Assembly: GCA_902781045.1 (NCBI GenBank)
Contig: CACZHT010000001.1
Location: forward strand, 45,975-109,974
Source: an uncultured Bacteroidales bacterium
GTDB lineage: Bacteria > Bacteroidota > Bacteroidia > Bacteroidales > Muribaculaceae
Length of the DNA stretch: 64,000 nt
Direction: 5' to 3'
Made by a program: the position numbers and the translations under genes. A model generated the notes under the pieces. That model saw only the letters and a program-made list of their open reading frames with translations. It was not told where the DNA came from and ran no database searches. Below, piece by piece: positions 14,540-22,599 of this stretch (position 1 is its first letter; every line of letters begins with the position of its first letter).

Positions 14540-15715
14540 ATGGCAAACAAGAGAGACTACTATGAGGTGCTGGGCGTGCAGAAGAACGCCACAGTCGATG
14601 AGCTGAAGAAGGCTTACCGCAAGCTGGCCGTGAAGTACCACCCCGACCGCCAGCAGGGCAAGACCGAGCAGGAGAAGAAGGAGGCCGAGGAGAAGTTTAA
14701 GGAGGCCGCCGAGGCTTACGGTGTGCTCAGCGACCCTGAGAAGCGCCAGCGTTATGACCAGTTTGGTTTCGCCGGCGAGCAGATGGGCGGTGCCGGTGGC
14801 GGATTTGGCGACTTTGACCTCAATGACATATTAAACTCGGTGTTCGGCGCCGGGTTCAACTTTGGCGGCTTCGGCGGAGGCGGCTTCAGCGGCTTTGGTG
14901 GCGGTGGGCGTTCGCGCCAGCGCGTCAACCGCGGCACCGACCTGCGTGTGCGCGTCAAGGTCACCCTAGCCGATGTGGCCCACGGCTGCGAGAAGAAGCT
15001 CAAGATTCCGCGCATGGTGTCGTGCCAGCACTGCCACGGCACCGGCTCGAAAAACGGCACAGCCCATGAGACCTGCCCCACCTGCCATGGCCAGGGCGTC
15101 GAGACAGTGGTGCAGAACATGGGCTTCATGCGCATGCAGTCGCAACAGGTGTGCCACACCTGCGGCGGCTCGGGCAAGGTCATCAAGGAGAAGTGCCCGC
15201 ACTGCGGCGGACAGGGACTGGTGCGCAAGGAAGAGGTTGTGTCGGTCAACATCCCCGCCGGCGTGGCCCAGGGCATGCAGCTCAAGATGTCGGGCCGCGG
15301 CAATGATGCCCCCGGTGGCGGCATTCCGGGCGACCTGCTCATCGTCATCGAGGAGATTGCCGACACCCAGCTGGTGCGCGACGGCAATGACTTGGTCTAC
15401 AACCTGATGCTCGACTTCCCCACCGCCGTGTTTGGCGGCAAGGTCGAGGTGCCCACTGTCGACGGCAAGGCACTGCTCACCATCAAGGCCGGCACCCAGC
15501 CTGGCTCGGTGCTGCGCATGCGTGGCAAGGGTCTGCCCGACCCCAACCGCTATGGCACGGGCGACATGCTGGTCAATGTCATGGTCTATGTGCCAGAGAC
15601 ACTCACCGCCGACGAGCGCAAGGCCATCGAGAGCCTGCGTGGCTCAAGCAACCTCAAGCCCTCGGAGTCAATCAAGAACCGAATTTTCAGCCGCTTGCGC
15701 CATATCTTTGACTAA
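14540..15715 (+). CDS. dnaJ: Chaperone protein DnaJ
   Basis: 391 residues, full length. The J domain carries HPD at residues 34-36 and stimulates DnaK ATPase. A Gly/Phe-rich linker follows (about 80-135: [20 protein letters not shown]). The zinc region has the four CxxCxGxG repeats ([32 protein letters not shown]). The substrate-binding C-terminal domains complete it. It is in an operon with grpE. Confidence 0.97.
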   Translation: MANKRDYYEVLGVQKNATVDELKKAYRKLAVKYHPDRQQGKTEQEKKEAEEKFKEAAEAYGVLSDPEKRQRYDQFGFAGEQMGGAGGGFGDFDLNDILNSVFGAGFNFGGFGGGGFSGFGGGGRSRQRVNRGTDLRVRVKVTLADVAHGCEKKLKIPRMVSCQHCHGTGSKNGTAHETCPTCHGQGVETVVQNMGFMRMQSQQVCHTCGGSGKVIKEKCPHCGGQGLVRKEEVVSVNIPAGVAQGMQLKMSGRGNDAPGGGIPGDLLIVIEEIADTQLVRDGNDLVYNLMLDFPTAVFGGKVEVPTVDGKALLTIKAGTQPGSVLRMRGKGLPDPNRYGTGDMLVNVMVYVPETLTADERKAIESLRGSSNLKPSESIKNRIFSRLRHIFD

Positions 15716-15802
15716 TTCATAATTTATAATTCATAATTCATACTGCAACTGTCTGAATTTATACTGCAGCAGTCTGAATTTTCAATTCTTAATCAGTATA
15801 AG

Positions 15803-16711
15803 GTGAGTCGCAACCACAACCACAACGTGCCACGCGCCCAACGCCAGGGCACAGTCTTTCAGGCCCGCGAGCAGCAGGGTCTGCTTGAGTTTGTCATGAA
15901 GGCACTGGACGGCATCAGCCGCAACAAGGCCAAGTCGATATTGAGCCACGGCGGTGTCACTGTCGATGGCAAGGTGCAGACACACTTCGACCATCAGGTG
16001 ATGCCCGACAGTGTGGTCGAAATCTCGCGGCAACCACGCACGCCCGCCGAGACCAGCAAACACTACAACATTGTCTACGAGGACCAGTGGCTGGTGGTTG
16101 TCGACAAGGAGCCAGGCGTGTTGTCGATGGGCGTGGGGGCCGGCAGCCTGAACATGAAGTCGCTGCTCGACCGCCACTTTGCCGAGACACACCAGCGATG
16201 CACCGCCCATGTGGTGCACCGTCTGGACTGCCGCACCAGCGGACTGATGGTGTATGCCAAGAGCAGCGACGTGCAGCAGGCATTTGTCAAAGACTGGAAG
16301 AACGTGGTCACCGACCGACGCTATGTCGCCGTAGTCGACGGCGTGATGGAGCGCGACGAGGGCCGGGTGGAGAGCTGGCTGCGCGACAACAAGAACATGC
16401 GTGTCATCAGCTATCGTGAGGACCCTGGCGGCGGCAAGTTTTCCATCACCACCTGGCGCATCCTTGAGCGCGCACAGGAACACTCGCTCATTGAGCTGAA
16501 ACTGCTCACTGGCCGCAAGAACCAGATCCGTGTGCACATGCGCGACATCGGGCACCCCGTGACCGGAGACGGCAAATATGGCCGCCAGGAGAAGCCCGGC
16601 AGCCGACACTGCCTGCACGCCTACAAGCTCGCCTTCACCCACCCTGTCACCGGCGAGCCGCTGGCGTTCGAGACCCCTATCCCACCCTACTTCTACCGGC
16701 GTCTGACCTGA
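15803..16711 (+). CDS. RluA-family 23S rRNA/tRNA pseudouridine synthase
   Basis: 302 residues. An N-terminal S4 RNA-binding domain (LLEFVMKALDGISRNKAKSI, about 27-75) is followed by the PseudoU_synth_2 domain, with the catalytic-Asp motif HRLDCRTSGL (D142) and the RKNQIRVHM motif near 248. It isomerises uridine in rRNA or tRNA; the exact site cannot be inferred. The start is GTG at 15803, just after AAGG; no better ATG lies upstream. The reading frame is complete. It ends against a strong hairpin shared with the converging gene. Confidence 0.92.
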   Translation: MSRNHNHNVPRAQRQGTVFQAREQQGLLEFVMKALDGISRNKAKSILSHGGVTVDGKVQTHFDHQVMPDSVVEISRQPRTPAETSKHYNIVYEDQWLVVVDKEPGVLSMGVGAGSLNMKSLLDRHFAETHQRCTAHVVHRLDCRTSGLMVYAKSSDVQQAFVKDWKNVVTDRRYVAVVDGVMERDEGRVESWLRDNKNMRVISYREDPGGGKFSITTWRILERAQEHSLIELKLLTGRKNQIRVHMRDIGHPVTGDGKYGRQEKPGSRHCLHAYKLAFTHPVTGEPLAFETPIPPYFYRRLT

Positions 16712-16734
16712 ATTGAGTGTCCCGACTGCACACC

Positions 16735-16782
16735 AGAAAGCAGCTTGCGGCTCACCAGATGGTGGGTCGCAAGCTGCTTTCT
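16735..16782. terminator. Bidirectional terminator between converging genes
   Basis: AGAAAGCAGCTTGCG (16735-16749) and CGCAAGCTGCTTTCT (16768-16782) are exact 15-base arms; the loop can also pair partly (CACC/GGTG). A-rich and T-rich edges serve both strands. Confidence 0.85.
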
Positions 16783-16797
16783 CATCGCCCTGCCCGA

Positions 16798-17181
16798 TTA
16801 CTTCTTGATGGTATCGGAGTTCTGGTTGTAGGCCTTTGCCACGCACTTCCACTCGCCATTCATCTTCATCAGCAGCAGATAGTCGGTGAAGTCGATGCGT
16901 CCGCCCCACTTCTCTTCCAGCACACGCACCACGGCGACAGTCTCCTCGACCGAGACCACATCGATGCGAGCCTTGAAATCGGCACCGGCACCGACAGTGT
17001 CAACATTGTGATAGAACTGCTCGATTGAGCCATGCTCCAGCGTGCCGTCGAGGTAGCCGAACAGCACCGCATCGTCGGTGAACAACTCCTTGGCATACTT
17101 ACTGTTGCCCTCGGCAACGCTCTTGACAAACTTCATGGCGGCAGCTTCGACAGCTGCATACTCCGAAATGGGTGATCTCAT
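16798..17181 (-). CDS. NTF2-like protein (lumazine-binding-type)
   Basis: 127 residues, cytoplasmic. A helical N-terminus (EYAAVEAAAMKFVKSVAEGN) is followed by FTDDAVLFGYLDG and a beta-rich half with VVRVLEEKWGGRIDFTDYLLLMKMNGEWKCVAKAY, the pattern of the NTF2-like family annotated as putative lumazine-binding (PF12893). Such proteins are often small-molecule binders or enzymes of unclear substrate. It is divergent from the HxlR regulator at 17345; the shared gap holds promoter boxes for both, so the regulator may control it. Confidence 0.78.
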   Translation of the reverse strand: MRSPISEYAAVEAAAMKFVKSVAEGNSKYAKELFTDDAVLFGYLDGTLEHGSIEQFYHNVDTVGAGADFKARIDVVSVEETVAVVRVLEEKWGGRIDFTDYLLLMKMNGEWKCVAKAYNQNSDTIKK

Positions 17182-17216
17182 TGTGTTTTATTGTTTTATA
17201 GTTAATAATTTCGGTG

Positions 17217-17224
17217 CAAAATTA
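17217..17224 (-). promoter_or_regulatory. -7 box for the NTF2-like gene
   Basis: CAAAATTA on the plus strand reads TAATTTTG on the minus strand, 36 bases before the start. Confidence 0.6.
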
Positions 17225-17312
17225 GACACTAATTCCTGACTGCACAAGTACCGAAAAATTTTTCGGGTACTGAATCTTTTCTCGATATACCCTCATTCCC
17301 AAACATTATGAC

Positions 17313-17320
17313 TAACTTTG
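17313..17320 (+). promoter_or_regulatory. -7 box for the HxlR regulator
   Basis: TAACTTTG followed by C, 25 bases before the ATG. Confidence 0.65.
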
Positions 17321-17344
17321 CGGCAAAAATAATGCAATAAAACT

Positions 17345-17707
17345 ATGTATAAACGCAAAATACCCGTAGACCTCAGCTGCCCACTGCGGCTGACAATCAG
17401 CCTGATTGACTCAAAGTGGAAGTCGTGCATCCTCGACGAGCTGCGCTATGCCAGCATGCGACCGAGCGAGCTGCACAAGGCATTGCCCGAGGCCACACCG
17501 CGCGTGCTCGACATGCAACTGAAAGAGATGGTCGACGACGGCCTCGTAACCAAGACCATCTACCCCGAACTGCCACCCCGCAGCGAGTATGCCATCTCGC
17601 CACTGGGGATGACGCTGATTCCCATCATCGATGCCATGCTCCGCTGGGGCGAGGAGCACCAGCAACTGTTCGAGAAGAAGTACGGCGGCCCGCAAGACAC
17701 AGTCTGA
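17345..17707 (+). CDS. HxlR-family winged-helix transcriptional regulator
   Basis: 120 residues. Typical HxlR core: a Cys early in the chain (DLSCPLRLTISLIDSKW), recognition region RPSELHKALPEATPRVLDMQLKEMVDDGLV, and the wing YPELPPRSEYAISPLG. Members are dimeric and often sense electrophiles or redox state through the conserved Cys. Divergent orientation to the NTF2-like gene suggests that gene is a target. Normal length. Confidence 0.92.
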   Translation: MYKRKIPVDLSCPLRLTISLIDSKWKSCILDELRYASMRPSELHKALPEATPRVLDMQLKEMVDDGLVTKTIYPELPPRSEYAISPLGMTLIPIIDAMLRWGEEHQQLFEKKYGGPQDTV

Positions 17708-17942
17708 AAGAAAAGACACCACCGCTCAGCCTGTTTGCCAATCCCCCCCTGATTGTCATCAAATATTGACAAAACTTGAGAACTGATTCCAAGCCCCCAT
17801 CGACAAGATGACCGAGATGAGATAAGTCTGTATGGCAGCTTATATGGGCATACGGGAGTGAGCGTGGATGGTGAAGAGGACAAAACACAAAAAACACGCT
17901 GATTTTCAAGGTTTTCGCCTTAATTATCAGCGTGTTTTACAG

Positions 17943-18018
17943 TGGAGCGATAGACGGGATTCGAACCCGCGACCCTCAGCTTGGGAAGCTGATGCTCTAC
18001 CAACTGAGCTACTATCGC
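17943..18018 (-). tRNA. tRNA-Gly (anticodon CCC)
   Basis: On the minus strand: acceptor GCGATAG pairs with CTATCGC, D arm GCTC/GAGC, anticodon stem TCAGC/GCTGA with loop TTCCCAA (anticodon CCC), and a T arm with TTCGAAT. The discriminator base is U, as expected for bacterial tRNA-Gly, and CCA is encoded. Confidence 0.95.
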
Positions 18019-18048
18019 AATTGGTTCAATGCCAAACCGGCAATCGAA

Positions 18049-18399
18049 TTATGACACTGAGTTGTTCTCGATGCTGGCAATGCTGTCCGCGCCGTTGCTG
18101 GCTGTCTTGACCAGGATGCTCACCGAGTCGCCAATCTCGTAGGTGAAATCGAGGTCGGACGGAATCTCGAAGTCGAGCGTGTCGCCGTAGAACTTCAGGT
18201 TGATGTTGCTTCGCGAGCCATCGACCACGATGCCACGGTACAGTCGGTCGCCATTGACATCGATGGGCTCGTTGCGTTGCGCCACTGTGTCGCTGTCCTT
18301 TGCCGGAGTGCCAGCCTGGTTGCTGCCGTCGGTGCAAGCCCCCATGACCACCGTTGCGGCCACGGCTGCTGCGAGCAGATATTTGTGCACTGTCTTCAT
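18049..18399 (-). CDS. Small lipoprotein of unknown function
   Basis: 116 residues starting MKTVHKYLLAAAVAATVVMGACTDG. The VMGAC lipobox puts the lipidated Cys at residue 21. The mature part is acidic, with a predicted beta domain (LYRGIVVDGSRSNINLKFYGD, FTYEIGDSVSILV). I chose the start at 18399 because it gives a clean signal peptide; the longer frame adds sequence overlapping the rpsA terminator. Own promoter box at 18412-18419. No family recognised. Confidence 0.72.
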   Translation of the reverse strand: MKTVHKYLLAAAVAATVVMGACTDGSNQAGTPAKDSDTVAQRNEPIDVNGDRLYRGIVVDGSRSNINLKFYGDTLDFEIPSDLDFTYEIGDSVSILVKTASNGADSIASIENNSVS

Positions 18400-18411
18400 C
18401 GTTTTGCGCTG

Positions 18412-18419
18412 CAAAGGTA
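18412..18419 (-). promoter_or_regulatory. -7 box for the lipoprotein gene
   Basis: CAAAGGTA on plus, TACCTTTG on minus, only 13 bases before the start, implying a very short leader. Confidence 0.5.
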
Positions 18420-18453
18420 GTGCATTTTCGCCAAACGGCAAAATATTATCAAA

Positions 18454-18490
18454 AAAAAGTGGTGCCGAATCACTGTCGGCACCACTTTTT
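18454..18490 (-). terminator. Terminator of rpsA
   Basis: AAAAAGTGGTGCCGA (18454-18468) and TCGGCACCACTTTTT (18476-18490) pair exactly over 15 bases and end in a T-run on the minus strand, 20 bases past the rpsA stop. Confidence 0.9.
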
Positions 18491-18509
18491 ATTGTAGTTA
18501 TCGTGACAA

Positions 18510-20303
18510 TCACTCGCCACCCTTCTCCATCTGCTCCTTCAGTGCAGCCAGTGCGCTGATGTCGCCCAGGGTCGTCTTCTCGACGGTGGTAGCGGGCACA
18601 GTCTCCTCGGCAGCGGCGGGCTTGCCAGCCTGCTGTGCGCGGCGTGCCTTGCGAGCCTCGGCCTTCTGCTCATCCTCAAAGATGCGGCTGTGCGAGAGGA
18701 TGATGCGCTTGGCGTCCTTGTTGAACTCGATGACCTTGAACATGAGCTTCTCGTCCTTCTGTGCGGGAGTTCCGTCTTCCTTGACCAGGTGCTTGGGCGT
18801 AGCGAATCCCTCGACACCGTAGGGCTGGAGGTTGATCACGGCACCCTTGTCGAGCATCTCGGTGATCACGCCCTCGTGCACACTGCCGGTGGTGAAGATG
18901 GTCTCAAACACATCCCAAGGATTCTGCTCGAGCTGCTTGTGGCCCAGGCTCAGGCGGCGGTTGTCCTTGTCAATCTCCAGGACCTTGACCTCGATGGGAG
19001 CACCGATCTGAGTGAACTCGCTGGGGTGCTTCACCTTCTTGGTCCACGACAGGTCGCTGATGTGAATCAGGCCGTCAACGCCCTCCTCCAGCTCAACAAA
19101 CACGCCGAAGTTGGTGAAGTTGCGCACCTTGGCAGTGTGCTGCGAGCCCACGGGGTACTTGACCTCGATGTCCTCCCAGGGATCCTTCTTGAGCTGCTTG
19201 ATGCCAAGCGACATCTTGCGCTCCTCGCGGTCCAGTGCCAGGATTTGTGCCTCGACGGTGTCGCCCACCTTCATGAAGTCCTGTGCGCTGCGCAGGTGCT
19301 GCGACCACGACATCTCGCTGACATGAATCAGTCCCTCGACGCCGGGAGCGACCTCGACAAATGCTCCGTAGTCGTACATCACGACCACACGTCCCGTCAC
19401 CTTGTCGCCTACCTTCAGGTCCGGATCGAGCTTGTCCCAAGGATGCGGCTGGAGCTGCTTCAGACCCAATGCGATGCGCTTCTTCTCGTCGTCAAAGTCC
19501 AGAATGACGACATTGAGCTTCTGCTCAGGCTCGACAATGTCGGCGGGGTTGTTGACGCGGCCCCACGACAGGTCGGTGATGTGAATCAGACCGTCCACAC
19601 CGCCCAGGTCGATGAACACACCATAGCTGGTGATGTTCTTGACAGTGCCCTCGAGCACCTGTCCCTTCTCGAGCTTGGCGATGATTTCCTTCTTCTGCTG
19701 CTCGAGCTCGGCCTCGATGAGTGCCTTGTGCGACACGACCACGTTCTTGTACTCCTGGTTGATCTTGACCACCTTGAACTCCATGGTCTTGCCGACAAAC
19801 ACGTCGTAGTCACGGATGGGCTTGACATCGATTTGGCTGCCGGGCAGGAAAGCCTCGATGCCGAACACGTCGACAATCATGCCACCCTTGGTGCGGCACT
19901 TGATGAATCCCTTGATGACCTCGTCCTTGTCCAGTGCCTCGTTGACACGGTCCCAGCTCTTGGCCATACGTGCCTTGCGGTGCGACAGGATGAGCTGACC
20001 CTTCTTGTCCTCCTGGTTCTCGACGTAGACCTCGACGGTGTCGCCAACCTTCAGGTCAGGGTTGTAACGGAACTCGTTGAACGGAATGATGCCGTCGGAC
20101 TTAGCACCGATGTTAACCACGACCTCACGCTTGTTGATTGAGATCACAGTACCTTCGGTCACTTCCTTGTCACGGAACGAGCCAAGGCTCTTGTCGTAGG
20201 TTTTTTCCAGTTCCTCGTACGATTTGTCGCGCTGAGTCTCGCCTCTCTCGAAGGCTTCCCAATCGAAATCGGCGATTGGAGAATTCTTTAATTCTTCGCT
20301 CAT
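18510..20303 (-). CDS. rpsA: 30S ribosomal protein S1
   Basis: 597 residues with six S1 RNA-binding repeats in a row (for example [28 protein letters not shown], then several copies of [21 protein letters not shown] type), plus an acidic N-terminus and a Lys/Ala-rich C-terminal tail. S1 binds mRNA leaders and helps load them on the 30S subunit, which matters in Bacteroidetes where Shine-Dalgarno sites are weak. Monocistronic, with its own promoter box at 20424-20431 and a strong terminator. Confidence 0.96.
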   Translation of the reverse strand: [597 protein letters not shown]

Positions 20304-20423
20304 TTAGTTGTTTTGCTTCGCCAGCACACCGCTGTGGGTGTGGAGATGGCGCAGCATGCTTTAAAAGTTAGTAAATCAGTTGTTTCTCTCGACTTGCCAC
20401 CCCTGGGGTGACAAATGCGGGTG

Positions 20424-20431
20424 CAAAGGTA
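20424..20431 (-). promoter_or_regulatory. -7 box for rpsA
   Basis: CAAAGGTA on plus, TACCTTTG on minus, followed by GC; about 120 bases before the start, leaving a long leader. Confidence 0.6.
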
Positions 20432-20614
20432 CAACAAAATTGAGAATTACTAATCAAGAATCAAGAAAAAAACCATGGTTGACCTCTTCTTTTTATGTTT
20501 TTAGGTAGGGTGTCGCATGAGTGTCCGTATTGATTTTTGGTTTCGTGTCAAAGTTTTGCATTTTTTAACAGAAAAATCTGGGTCATTTCTCATTGTTGTA
20601 TCAAAAAAGTTTTT

Positions 20615-20622
20615 TACCTTTG
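20615..20622 (+). promoter_or_regulatory. -7 box for the secreted protein at 20688
   Basis: TACCTTTG followed by TGCA, 65 bases before the start. Confidence 0.65.
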
Positions 20623-20687
20623 TGCATTCCAATTTGGAACAAGACCTACGGACCAAACAACATATTATTAACTAAAAGCGTTCAATT

Positions 20688-21827
20688 ATGAAAAAATTCT
20701 TACTTTTTGCAGCTGCATTTGCAGCCCTGAGCATGAGTGCCCAGGACTACACGTTCGAGAAATTGTGGGAGGTGACCGAGGGTCTGCCCACTAATGCCGA
20801 TTCCCGTCAGGGCATCTGCATCAACGGCACCTACTACATCAACGTCAAGACCAACAATGCCGAGACAGGTGTCACGCCCTACGTGGTGGCCGTGACCGAG
20901 AACGGCGTCGAGACCACTAACTTTGCCGGCGGCGCTAACTGCGGCATCACCCGCGACGAGGCCGGCAACCTGGTCATCAGTCTAGCCACCTTCCCCGGCA
21001 GCTGGGTTTGCGATGGCGACACGCCCATGATTCGCGTCATCGACCCCGAGACCGGCGACGCAGTGGAGTATGGCATTCCTGAGGATGCTGCCGTGCTGGG
21101 CCGCAGCGACATGCTGGGCATGGCACAGGGCGACCTGTTCAACGATGGCAAACTGTTCATGTGTGGATTCACGCTCGATGACCCGGAAAAGACCAATTCT
21201 GGCGTGTGCATCCTCAACATCGTCGGTGGCGAGGTAGACTTCGACAACAGCTATGAGGCGATGGCCGATGTGACCCTGACCCCATCGACCGCCACTGTGA
21301 TCAACAACATCGACGGCGAGCGCATCTTCTATGTCACCCGCAACGCCACTCCCTACATCCTGACACCCAATGGTGACGGTTTCATCGGCGAGGCTGTGAC
21401 CCTGCCCAACAAGGGCGCCAGCTGCGGCGCGCAGATCTTCCAATTCGGCGGCAAGGACATCGCTATCTACCCAATTCTGCCCAACTATCAGGACGGCTTT
21501 GCCGTGGCCGAGGTTGGCGCCGAGGAGCCTCTGTTCACCGTCGAGCCTACCGGCCAGACTGCTTACGCCCAGTGCAACTGGGTGAATGCCGAGGTCATCG
21601 GCAATGATGCCTATATCTACCAGTACATGCCCGGTCTGTTTGTCGCTTGCTACAAGTTGTCGACGCCCTCGACTGCAGTGAGCGAGGTCAATGCCAGCAA
21701 GAGTGCCACCGGTGTGAAGTATGTCAACCTTGCCGGCCAGACGAGCAACGTGCCGTTTGATGGCGTTAACCTGGTGGTGACCACCTACAGCGATGGCACC
21801 CAGAACACCGTTAAAACCGTGAAGTAA
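20688..21827 (+). CDS. Secreted protein with T9SS-like C-terminus
   Basis: 379 residues. Signal peptide MKKFLLFAAAFAALSMSAQ. The body has repeated beta strands and reads like a beta-propeller (EDAAVLGRSDMLGMAQGD, LFMCGFTLDDPEKT), but I cannot name a family. The last 45 residues (ATGVKYVNLAGQTSNVPFDGVN, VVTTYSDGTQNTVKTVK) match the type IX secretion sorting tail common in Bacteroidales: KYxNLAGQ, a PFxGVN loop, then a closing strand and Lys end. It is probably exported to or beyond the outer membrane. Ends at a good terminator. Confidence 0.75.
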   Translation: MKKFLLFAAAFAALSMSAQDYTFEKLWEVTEGLPTNADSRQGICINGTYYINVKTNNAETGVTPYVVAVTENGVETTNFAGGANCGITRDEAGNLVISLATFPGSWVCDGDTPMIRVIDPETGDAVEYGIPEDAAVLGRSDMLGMAQGDLFNDGKLFMCGFTLDDPEKTNSGVCILNIVGGEVDFDNSYEAMADVTLTPSTATVINNIDGERIFYVTRNATPYILTPNGDGFIGEAVTLPNKGASCGAQIFQFGGKDIAIYPILPNYQDGFAVAEVGAEEPLFTVEPTGQTAYAQCNWVNAEVIGNDAYIYQYMPGLFVACYKLSTPSTAVSEVNASKSATGVKYVNLAGQTSNVPFDGVNLVVTTYSDGTQNTVKTVK

Positions 21828-21854
21828 TTTCTAATCATAAGACTAAGTGACGCT

Positions 21855-21885
21855 AGGGGCCGGCAGCAATGTCGGCTCCTTTTTT
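21855..21885 (+). terminator. Terminator after the T9SS-like gene
   Basis: AGGGGCCGGCA and TGTCGGCTCCT pair over 11 bases with two G-U pairs around a GCAA loop and end in TTTTTT. Confidence 0.85.
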
Positions 21886-21939
21886 GGCACCTAAAAAATA
21901 ATTCTCTCCCCAGCATTTCCTGTTCTCAACTTTTTGTAG

Positions 21940-21947
21940 TAACTTTG
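21940..21947 (+). promoter_or_regulatory. -7 box for the small membrane protein
   Basis: TAACTTTG followed by CAG, 33 bases before the ATG. Confidence 0.65.
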
Positions 21948-21979
21948 CAGCCGCAAAAACAATTAAAGACCACAACGCA

Positions 21980-22189
21980 ATGAAAGCAAAGTTAGCATTA
22001 TACAATGAGGTCGAGCAGCCCATTGAGCCGCTCGACGAGCACAAGCTGGCCGTGGCCGGTGCGAAGCCCGAAGCAGTTGACGTGCCCAAGCAGGGGCTGT
22101 ACATAGTCGACTACAAGACCCTAGTCAAACCCACAATCATCGCCCTAGTCATCCTCATCGTTTGGGCTGTGGCCGCATGGTTGCTATAA
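21980..22189 (+). CDS. Small tail-anchored membrane protein
   Basis: 69 residues. An acidic soluble N-terminus (EVEQPIEPLDEHKLAVAGAKPE) is followed by a single C-terminal transmembrane helix (TIIALVILIVWAVAAWLL). Own promoter, no partner in the same orientation nearby. Unknown family; the clean promoter and layout support a real gene. Confidence 0.6.
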   Translation: MKAKLALYNEVEQPIEPLDEHKLAVAGAKPEAVDVPKQGLYIVDYKTLVKPTIIALVILIVWAVAAWLL

Positions 22190-22279
22190 TATAATAAGGT
22201 GTAAAGAGAAATATTGCCGCAAAACAAACTTTTTTCGAAAAAAGTCGGTCGAAAATTTGGCCAGTCCGGCAAAAGGCAG

Positions 22280-22287
22280 TACCTTTG
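22280..22287 (+). promoter_or_regulatory. -7 box for tRNA-Arg
   Basis: TACCTTTG followed by CATCG, 21 bases before the tRNA. Confidence 0.65.
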
Positions 22288-22307
22288 CATCGCATTTGGG
22301 AAAGCAT

Positions 22308-22381
22308 GGCTCCCTAGCTCAATTGAATAGAGCATCTGACTACGGATCAGAAGGTTGTGGGTTTGAATCCCGCGGGAGTCA
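22308..22381 (+). tRNA. tRNA-Arg (anticodon ACG)
   Basis: Acceptor GGCTCCC pairs with GGGAGTC (one G-U), D arm GCTC/GAGC, anticodon stem TCTGA/TCAGA with loop CTACGGA (anticodon ACG), T loop TTTGAAT. CCA is not encoded. A hairpin terminator follows within 10 bases. Confidence 0.95.
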
Positions 22382-22387
22382 CATGAA

Positions 22388-22417
22388 GAGGAAATCCATC
22401 ACGGATTTCCTCTTTTT
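22388..22417 (+). terminator. Terminator of tRNA-Arg
   Basis: GAGGAAATCC and GGATTTCCTC are exact 10-base arms around a 5-base loop and are followed by TTTTT. Confidence 0.9.
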
Positions 22418-22599
22418 GCTTATGTCCAAATCGGATTGACATCGGTGGAATTGGTTGAACAGTAGTCTAGATTGGTTGATTAGCAAATGAAATCACTTGC
22501 ACCACTCGCAAGATTTATTTTACTTTGCAGTTCAAAATCAGAGCAAAATGTCAACATTTGCTCCAAAAGACAAACGACTTTCACATAAATTCATACGAT

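Larger units (their letters stand above)
20304..20687. other. Divergent intergenic region
   Basis: It holds the rpsA promoter at 20424 (minus) and a -7 box at 20615 (plus). The stretch between shows nothing else I can identify. Confidence 0.5.

Noticed and set aside
18690..20141. 483-codon open frame opposite rpsA
   Set aside because: Shadow of ribosomal protein S1; Leu/Val/Asp-rich translation with no domain.
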